Assembly: GCF_000504165.1 (NCBI RefSeq)
Contig: NZ_AYSE01000001.1
Coordinates: forward strand, 992,001 to 1,056,000
Direction of reading: 5' to 3'
Length of the DNA stretch: 64,000 nucleotides
Origin: Bacillus sp. FJAT-14578
GTDB lineage: Bacteria; Bacillota; Bacilli; Bacillales; Bacillaceae_H
Shown here: one piece after another, positions 59,000 to 64,000 of the stretch
Position numbering within the stretch: position 1 is the stretch's first letter
Layout: each line of letters opens with the position of its first letter
The notes under the pieces: generated by a model
What the model was told of the DNA's origin: nothing
The model's database searches: none
The model's input: only the letters and a program-made list of their open reading frames with translations
Translations under genes and position numbers: made by a program

Positions 59000-60422
59000 A
59001 CACAATTTCGTGATAAACAGGATCAAACAGGGCATTAGATGTAAATGTCTTTACCTTTTCCACTTGCCCGTCCAAGTCTGCTCCTTGTGCTTCAAATCCT
59101 TTTAATACATGATTCGTAACAAAGATTGTATCATACTTACTATGTCTTACCTCTTGTAAAAAATAGTCAAATGTTTGAATGCGTTTATGAGGATAGGGGA
59201 CCTCCAGATATTGCAATACCCTTATTTCTTCCCATGTATAAATCATAAATGACGGAGGCCGTTCCGCCAAATAATCAGCCATTTGATACACAGCATGTCT
59301 TTCCGAATGCTGTTCATCCAGCCATTGGACCGAAGTTGCGAACTGCACTCCTGTCATAACCGCCATCATCCCATATCCTATTTGCAATATCTTCGCTTTT
59401 TTCAATGAATAAAATAGAAAGATAATCAAGAAAGCGGGCAGCGGGAGAATATGTCTTGGCTTTTCCACATTTTGCGCGAAAAACGCCCATAACAAATAAG
59501 CAAAGGCTAATAGAAATAACTCATGCTTATACAAATTTCGTAAGGCTGGCTTTTTCACGAGCAGCAAAAGAAGAAGCACCGCATAGCCGAAGCATACTGC
59601 CCATGACTTCCCGCACAAACCAACCCAAATCAGATTATAAAACAGCAGCGTGAAGAGCCGCTGTCCGTATGATTGCTGTTCTGTTGAAATAGCCCCTCCC
59701 CAATCTTGGAAATGCCCTTCTGTAAACGAAAAAGCCAGTGTTAAAAATGGGAAAAGTCCCCCTTCTGTTGCGGCCAGCGCCCATACCCAAATGAATTGGA
59801 ATAGGACGGCAGCTCCGATCAAAATACCTGTTCTGGCCGCACTTCGTTTTTTCCCCCAATCGTGAAGCCATAAAAGCAATAATCCGATTCCAAATAAAAG
59901 ATAGGATAGCCGAATGCCCATTAACAGACTAAAGAAAAATGAGGCAAGCAGATGAAACGGCCACGTCCCCCTCTTCTTCGCTTCAAGTACTGCCCAAATA
60001 TACCACCATAAAAAAGAAAAGGCGGCTCCTTCCGACATGGGAACCGACATATTAACCGACAGGAAAGGAAGCGCCTGAATAAATACGACCATCCATATAC
60101 TTTGGACCGATGCCAAAAATCTTCTCCCAATTAAATAAAGAGGGATGGACGCCAACAAACCTGCTGTGACGTTAAAATAGGCTAATGCTTTTGCCGGTTC
60201 TTCAATTACCGAGTGAGCGATCATCCCGCCTAAAATAAAGTAAGGATACCCTGGAAAATGGGGCTGCATCGCTAATAAATCAAATTCTGACAGTGCCAGT
60301 GAAAAATCAACTTCATCCCATGTTCTTGGCATATCCACCGCATAAATAAAACGAAGCATTGAAATAATGACAATGGCAAGCACTCCCCCTGCCATTGCAG
60401 CTTGTCGTAATCCATTTCTCAT
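58953..60422 (-). CDS. Polytopic membrane protein, probable GT-C-fold glycosyltransferase
   Basis: 489 residues with about 11-12 membrane helices and a soluble C-terminal 100 residues. The first outside loop holds MPRTWDEVDFSLALSEFD, an acidic pair after helix 1 as in ArnT/PMT-type GT-C enzymes that use lipid-linked sugars, and a later NVEKPRHILPLP. With the GT2 gene at 62617 it could form a donor/transferase pair, by inference. ATG 60422 (AAGGTG 6 nt upstream) is preferred over TTG 60437. The final YKVNLPSLKEVNAR is encoded by a family A repeat. Confidence 0.65.
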   Translation of the reverse strand: MRNGLRQAAMAGGVLAIVIISMLRFIYAVDMPRTWDEVDFSLALSEFDLLAMQPHFPGYPYFILGGMIAHSVIEEPAKALAYFNVTAGLLASIPLYLIGRRFLASVQSIWMVVFIQALPFLSVNMSVPMSEGAAFSFLWWYIWAVLEAKKRGTWPFHLLASFFFSLLMGIRLSYLLFGIGLLLLWLHDWGKKRSAARTGILIGAAVLFQFIWVWALAATEGGLFPFLTLAFSFTEGHFQDWGGAISTEQQSYGQRLFTLLFYNLIWVGLCGKSWAVCFGYAVLLLLLLVKKPALRNLYKHELFLLAFAYLLWAFFAQNVEKPRHILPLPAFLIIFLFYSLKKAKILQIGYGMMAVMTGVQFATSVQWLDEQHSERHAVYQMADYLAERPPSFMIYTWEEIRVLQYLEVPYPHKRIQTFDYFLQEVRHSKYDTIFVTNHVLKGFEAQGADLDGQVEKVKTFTSNALFDPVYHEIVLYKVNLPSLKEVNAR

Positions 60423-60501
60423 ATTCTGCACCTTCAACCTTTTAAAATCACTATCTTTTTATCTTATGGAAACAAGAGACATAACACAAATTATACCTAA
60501 T

Positions 60502-60533
60502 AAAAAAGAACCCGCTAATGCGAGCTCTTTTTT
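60502..60533 (-). terminator. Terminator of the FTR1 operon
   Basis: AAAAAAGA-C-CGC / GCG-G-TCTTTTTT imperfect stem with a 4-nt loop and A/T tails, 19 nt after the permease gene. Confidence 0.75.
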
Positions 60534-60551
60534 GACAGCGGATATTCCCTC

Positions 60552-61520
60552 TTATGAAGCACTTACTGATTTAACGGAATCTTCATCAGTTACTGTCTTT
60601 TTATTCTTTTTTCGTTCCAAAAAAGAAAAGGAAATTTTCCCCCTTCCAAGCACTTTGATCATGACAAAGATGAAAAGGAAGTAAGACCAGTAAGCTGCTA
60701 CTTGTTCAAATGAAGGATTGTGGCTGTAGCCAAACATAGCCGCCATGAACAATCCGACTTGTCCGCTCACTAACACATCATTTCCTGTGTCACGCTGGTA
60801 GTGAAGTTCATCCTGGTAATGCTCCGGCATAATATGGACAATGTTATACATTTCCTGCGGTTTGCCTTCTGCGGTTTCAATTACCGATCCCATTTTGCCA
60901 AGATCCTGTAAAATCCCGATCCCTTGTACAAGCAAGCCTGCAGCAATAAACATAATTAAAATACCTGTAACGTTAAAGAACGATTTTAATGAAAACCTCA
61001 TTGTACCCGAGAAAAATAAGTAACCGATGATTAAAGCTAGTAATAGACCGCTTATAGCACCGTAGCTTTTTAATACTTCCGTAATATCTCCGCCGCTAAT
61101 GGCGGCAAAGAAAAATACCGTTTCGACCCCTTCACGAACGACGATTAAATAAGAGTGAATAATCATCGCCGATACGCTTCCGGCTGTTACGGCCGCATTA
61201 ATTTTATCCTGCATATCGGACTTTATGTCTTTCGTTTGGTTTTTCATCCATACGACCATATGACTGAGTAAGATAACGGAAGCAAACATAATGCTGACTT
61301 TTAAATAAACTTCCGATCCGAAACTTGCAAAGCCCGTGAATACGACTTGGAAGATAAGGGCTACCAGAAAGGCACTGACCAGAGCCAATCCTACTCCTAC
61401 GTAAACCCATTTTTTATACTGATTTGCATTTAAGCGAGTCAAGTAAGATAAAATCAATCCAACAATCAAAATCGCTTCGATGGCTTCGCGCAATGTTATC
61501 AGAAACGCTTGAAAATCCAC
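60552..61520 (-). CDS. efeU: FTR1-family high-affinity iron permease (EfeU-like)
   Basis: 322 residues, about seven membrane helices. Both iron-binding REXXE motifs are present: LREAIEAIL (about 11-15) and VREGVETVFF (about 127-131). The last 30 residues are a charged cytoplasmic tail. Start GTG 61520 with GGAGG upstream. It follows its partner by 27 nt under a Fur box. In many relatives, such as B. subtilis YwbL (EfeU), the partner domain is fused in front. Confidence 0.93.
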   Translation of the reverse strand: MDFQAFLITLREAIEAILIVGLILSYLTRLNANQYKKWVYVGVGLALVSAFLVALIFQVVFTGFASFGSEVYLKVSIMFASVILLSHMVVWMKNQTKDIKSDMQDKINAAVTAGSVSAMIIHSYLIVVREGVETVFFFAAISGGDITEVLKSYGAISGLLLALIIGYLFFSGTMRFSLKSFFNVTGILIMFIAAGLLVQGIGILQDLGKMGSVIETAEGKPQEMYNIVHIMPEHYQDELHYQRDTGNDVLVSGQVGLFMAAMFGYSHNPSFEQVAAYWSYFLFIFVMIKVLGRGKISFSFLERKKNKKTVTDEDSVKSVSAS

Positions 61521-61547
61521 TGTCCTTCCTCCCTTTCTTCCAGTACG

Positions 61548-62300
61548 TTATCGATCTTTCTTTTTCTTCATTTTATTGAAAGCAATTAATCCAACAAACA
61601 CGACCAACAACCCGACCGTAAAGATAAGCCAGAAGCTGGAGCTTCCTTTTTCACCTTTTCCATCTAGAAATCCTAAATTATCTTCTGTTAAATGGCTCTC
61701 ATCTTTTTCTTCAGTAGGAAGCTGAAAATGCTTTTGCAGCTCCGTCAAAATGAAAGTCGTCTTCTCTGTAAAAGCCGCTGAATCGTTGGACTTGCTTCCA
61801 ATTCCGAATAACCCTGGATTCCCGAGAGATGTTAATGCTTCATCGAATGCTTTATAAATCTCATCAGCCGTTTGCTGATCTGCCTTTTCTACTAAAATGG
61901 GCTCTAGTACATTGAACGTACCGCGTGCCTTCGCCAACAATAATTTCGCCTGTCCGTAATCATCGAATTGTTCTTCGGCAAAATGGAGACGACGTTCAAT
62001 ATTTAAGAGCATTGCATATTGATACGATTTCAATACTAACTCTTTATTTTTTTCTTCAAATCCAGCTTCAATGGGAGCTTTTGTTTTTGTAAAATACAAA
62101 TCAAACTCCTTTTGATATGTATTGTAAACTGCAAGGGCATTATCCCAGTCATCTTGCTGCAAATATTTATCAAGTTCTTTATAGGCTTCCGCCAATTGCT
62201 CTTCGCCTGGATCTCCATACGAATAAGCATATGTCTTATTTACTGATACAGTACTGAAAATGAATATCAGTGTCAATAAAAAAAATAAACCCTTTTTCAT
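61548..62300 (-). CDS. Secreted, membrane-tethered partner of FTR1 iron permease
   Basis: 250 residues. Signal peptide (KKGLFFLLTLIFIFSTVSV...YAYSYG), a helical extracellular domain rich in Asp/Glu/Tyr (about 30-170), a linker, and a C-terminal membrane helix (about 222-244, SFWLIFTVGLLVVFVGLIAF) ending KMKKKKDR. It looks like the N-terminal extracellular part of fused FTR1 permeases encoded as its own gene; iron capture is inferred. ATG 62300 with GGGGGAG upstream is chosen over GTG 62318. Confidence 0.7.
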   Translation of the reverse strand: MKKGLFFLLTLIFIFSTVSVNKTYAYSYGDPGEEQLAEAYKELDKYLQQDDWDNALAVYNTYQKEFDLYFTKTKAPIEAGFEEKNKELVLKSYQYAMLLNIERRLHFAEEQFDDYGQAKLLLAKARGTFNVLEPILVEKADQQTADEIYKAFDEALTSLGNPGLFGIGSKSNDSAAFTEKTTFILTELQKHFQLPTEEKDESHLTEDNLGFLDGKGEKGSSSFWLIFTVGLLVVFVGLIAFNKMKKKKDR

Positions 62301-62319
62301 TTTTTCACTCCCCCACACT

Positions 62320-62338
62320 GATAATGATAATAATTATC
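62320..62338 (-). promoter_or_regulatory. Fur box
   Basis: GATAATGATAATAATTATC: one mismatch to the 19-bp Fur consensus GATAATGATAATCATTATC. It covers the -10 box of the promoter, so Fur with iron should repress the FTR1 operon. Confidence 0.9.
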
Positions 62339-62352
62339 AACAATCTTGTCAA
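62324..62352 (-). promoter_or_regulatory. Sigma-A promoter of the FTR1 operon
   Basis: Minus strand TTGACA (62347-62352), 17 nt, TATCAT (62324-62329), overlapping the Fur box. Confidence 0.8.
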
Positions 62353-62418
62353 TAAATAGTCTGAAAAAAAGGAGAAAGCTTCCCCTAAGTCTCTGATAAA
62401 TCACAAGAGCTGATTTTT

Positions 62419-62477
62419 ACTGAAAGGCCCCATCACGAAATCCCTTTCTTTTACTGGATTTTCATGACAGCTCCTCT
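62419..62477. repeat. Family B repeat, decayed copy 3
   Basis: ACTGAAAGGCCCCATCACG and TTTTACTGGATTTTCATGAC are kept, but the closing arm has drifted (CAGCTCCTCTC) and hairpin 2 is absent. Confidence 0.6.
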
Positions 62478-62506
62478 CTATATTAGACCACTAACATGAA
62501 TTCTAA

Positions 62507-62611
62507 ATGAAAGGCCTCGTCACGCGACTTCCTGGTTTTACTGGATTCTCACGACGAGGCCTTTCATGAGGACGACTCAAAAGGGCTTCAGCCCTTTTGA
62601 GTCGTCCTCAT
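62507..62611. repeat. Family B two-hairpin repeat, copy 4
   Basis: Hairpin 1: ATGAAAGGCCTCGTC with GACGAGGCCTTTCAT and loop TTTTACTGGATTCTCA. Hairpin 2 (62568-62609): GAGGACGACTCAAAAGGGC perfect 19-bp stem with loop TTCA. It directly follows the GT2 gene and could end its transcript. Confidence 0.8.
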
Positions 62612-62616
62612 ATATA

Positions 62617-63360
62617 TTAGTCATGTATTAATAAATGAGCGTCTTTAATGACAGTCTCTTGGTTAACGGGCCTGCTCATTTCTTTAAAAATAGCAGGCAG
62701 GACCGATGTCATGTAAGCATGGAACTTGATAAAGGATTGACCGGTCTTTCGAACTTGATAACGAATCGGAACCTCTTGCATGCGAAACCCTTTTCTTACT
62801 AGATTCAAAGTCAATACTTGAGCATAATTATAGTCATGGATAATTTCTGCACTTTGCATTGCTTGTTTCGTAAAAGCTCTCATTCCTGACTGGCCGTCAC
62901 GAATCCACGTTTTGAGTAACATGCACTGCAACAAAGTAAAACAATAGTTTCCTAGGCGACGATGAACTTTCATTCCATCAATGGTTCCCAAAAAGCGTGA
63001 CCCCATCGTATAATCCGCCTCTCCTTGAAAGATGGGTGCCAACAAATCGGGAATTTGCTCAGCCGGATATTCGTTATCCGCATCAAGCATGACGCCAATG
63101 TCTGCCCCTCGTTTCACACATTCTGAAAGCCCAAGTCTGACTGCGGCTCCCAGCCCATGATTGCCTTTATTGGACACAATAAAATCTGCCCCCGCTTTTT
63201 TGGAGACTTCAACTGTGGCATCCGTTGACCCATCATCAATGACAAGCACCTTTACATCTACTTGAGGATGAACATCTCTTGGAATACGTGAAATGACCGC
63301 ACCAATGGCCTCTTCTTCATTATAGGCGGGTAAAAATACAATGACTTGCTGCTTGCTCAA
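62617..63360 (-). CDS. GT2 family glycosyltransferase (polyprenyl-phosphate sugar transferase-like)
   Basis: 247 residues, GT-A fold. Seen: FLPAYNEEEAIGAVI, IDDGSTDATVEV, GLGAAVRLGLSEC, the metal-binding MLDADNEYPAEQIPDL (D-A-D) and a late FRMQEVPIRYQVR. No C-terminal membrane helices, as in DPM1-type dolichol/undecaprenyl-phosphate sugar synthases. Starts 2 nt after the phosphodiesterase stop, so they form an operon. Confidence 0.85.
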   Translation of the reverse strand: MSKQQVIVFLPAYNEEEAIGAVISRIPRDVHPQVDVKVLVIDDGSTDATVEVSKKAGADFIVSNKGNHGLGAAVRLGLSECVKRGADIGVMLDADNEYPAEQIPDLLAPIFQGEADYTMGSRFLGTIDGMKVHRRLGNYCFTLLQCMLLKTWIRDGQSGMRAFTKQAMQSAEIIHDYNYAQVLTLNLVRKGFRMQEVPIRYQVRKTGQSFIKFHAYMTSVLPAIFKEMSRPVNQETVIKDAHLLIHD

Positions 63361-63362
63361 TG

Positions 63363-64000
63363 CTATTCTTCCTTTCTAATCGCTTCTATCAAAACAGGAC
63401 CGCGGCTGTGGCTTGGATAAGGGGCGCCCATTAAATAAGAGATGGTTGGGGCAACTGATACTAGACTCTGCTTTTCATTCACGACATGACCTTTTTTAAT
63501 GTTTGGTCCATGCATAAAGAACGGGACATAACGCTCTCCTTCATCTAAATGTCCATGTCCCCCGATTCCGTCAGCTTGGCCATGGTCTGCGCAAACAATT
63601 AATGTCGTATTCTTCATTTTCCCCTCTTGTTCAAGCCATTCTACGTATTCTTTCAAGAGCGCATCTGCTTCCTCTATTTTTTGAATATATTCATCGTACA
63701 ACACACCACGGCTGTGCCCCGTTTGGTCTGTACTAATTAGCTGAACAACCAACAAATCGGGATCTTGTTCACCCATGATTTTTTTCGCTCGTTCAATGAT
63801 GTTTCGGTCTGCGACATCATTATGCATGACCGCAGTAACCGTTTCTACGTCATCTCCCATTGAATCTACCAAATGAGCAATTCCTAATAATCTTCCTTTT
63901 TTATTCACTTTTCTTAAAGAATCAAAAATGCTTTCCACTTTAATTCCCAATTTCCAGACCATATTCGATTTAATGCCGTGCTCAAACGGATATGTTCCCG
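63363..64000 (-). CDS. Alkaline-phosphatase-superfamily phosphodiesterase, 5' end cut by window edge
   Basis: C-terminal 211 or so codons; the frame stays open to the right edge (TYPFEHGIKSN precedes the first internal Met), so the real start is outside. Metal-ligand motifs of nucleotide pyrophosphatase/phosphodiesterases: STDQTGHSRG, VCADHGQADG and IGGHGHLDEGERYVPF. Substrate unknown; operon with the GT2 gene hints at lipid- or sugar-phosphate handling. Confidence 0.82.
   Translation of the reverse strand, partial: GTYPFEHGIKSNMVWKLGIKVESIFDSLRKVNKKGRLLGIAHLVDSMGDDVETVTAVMHNDVADRNIIERAKKIMGEQDPDLLVVQLISTDQTGHSRGVLYDEYIQKIEEADALLKEYVEWLEQEGKMKNTTLIVCADHGQADGIGGHGHLDEGERYVPFFMHGPNIKKGHVVNEKQSLVSVAPTISYLMGAPYPSHSRGPVLIEAIRKEE

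Overview
The window comes from a low- to mid-GC, spore-forming member of the Bacillaceae. The evidence is the spore genes (spoVID, ysxE, gerM, gerE, lonB) and a gene order that follows the Bacillus subtilis ysx/hem/lon/clpX/tig/leu-ilv/rph/gerM/racE/gerE/sdh/lysC/uvrC region almost gene for gene. Other marks are sigma-A, sigma-E, sigma-F, sigma-K and probably sigma-D promoters, two T-box leaders and strong GGAGG ribosome binding sites. The species cannot be fixed from sequence alone.

Layout. (1) 1-7024, minus strand: a type IV pilus operon (acidic membrane protein, VanW-like secreted protein, PilB, PilT, PilC, major pilin, prepilin peptidase running off the left edge). 7156-9001, plus strand: a divergent cassette of three minor pilins. 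(2) 9037-13600: folC and valS, the latter behind a T-box. (3) 13768-16618: a small membrane protein, ysxE and spoVID. (4) 16842-23077: the complete hemAXCDBL operon from glutamyl-tRNA to porphobilinogen and uroporphyrinogen III. (5) 23398-32446: ysxD, engB, lonA, lonB, clpX, tig (GTPase, proteases, chaperone). (6) 32719-42740: ysoA and the ilvBHC-leuABCD operon, whose leader carries a cre site, a promoter, a CodY box and a Leu T-box. (7) 43013-43723: a tRNA-Arg(UCU) gene interrupted in its anticodon by a group I intron that encodes a PD-(D/E)XK-type endonuclease. This is the most unusual item. (8) 43939-50125: ysnB, rdgB, rph, gerM, racE, a MarR regulator, gerE and ysmA. (9) 50288-54368: the sdhCAB operon and yslB. 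(10) 54534-58911: lysC-dapA under a lysine riboswitch, then uvrC. (11) 58942-64000: an accessory end not found beside B. subtilis uvrC, with a GT-C-type membrane protein, a Fur-controlled FTR1 iron permease with its extracellular partner, a GT2 glycosyltransferase and a phosphodiesterase cut by the right edge.

Three families of dispersed, hairpin-rich intergenic repeats run through the window. Family A has about ten copies, family B four copies each of one or two hairpins, and family C one copy. Family A copies lie inside the valS leader, supply the stop codon of leuD and encode the last residues of the membrane protein at 58953. No CRISPR array, insertion sequence, transposase or rRNA was seen.
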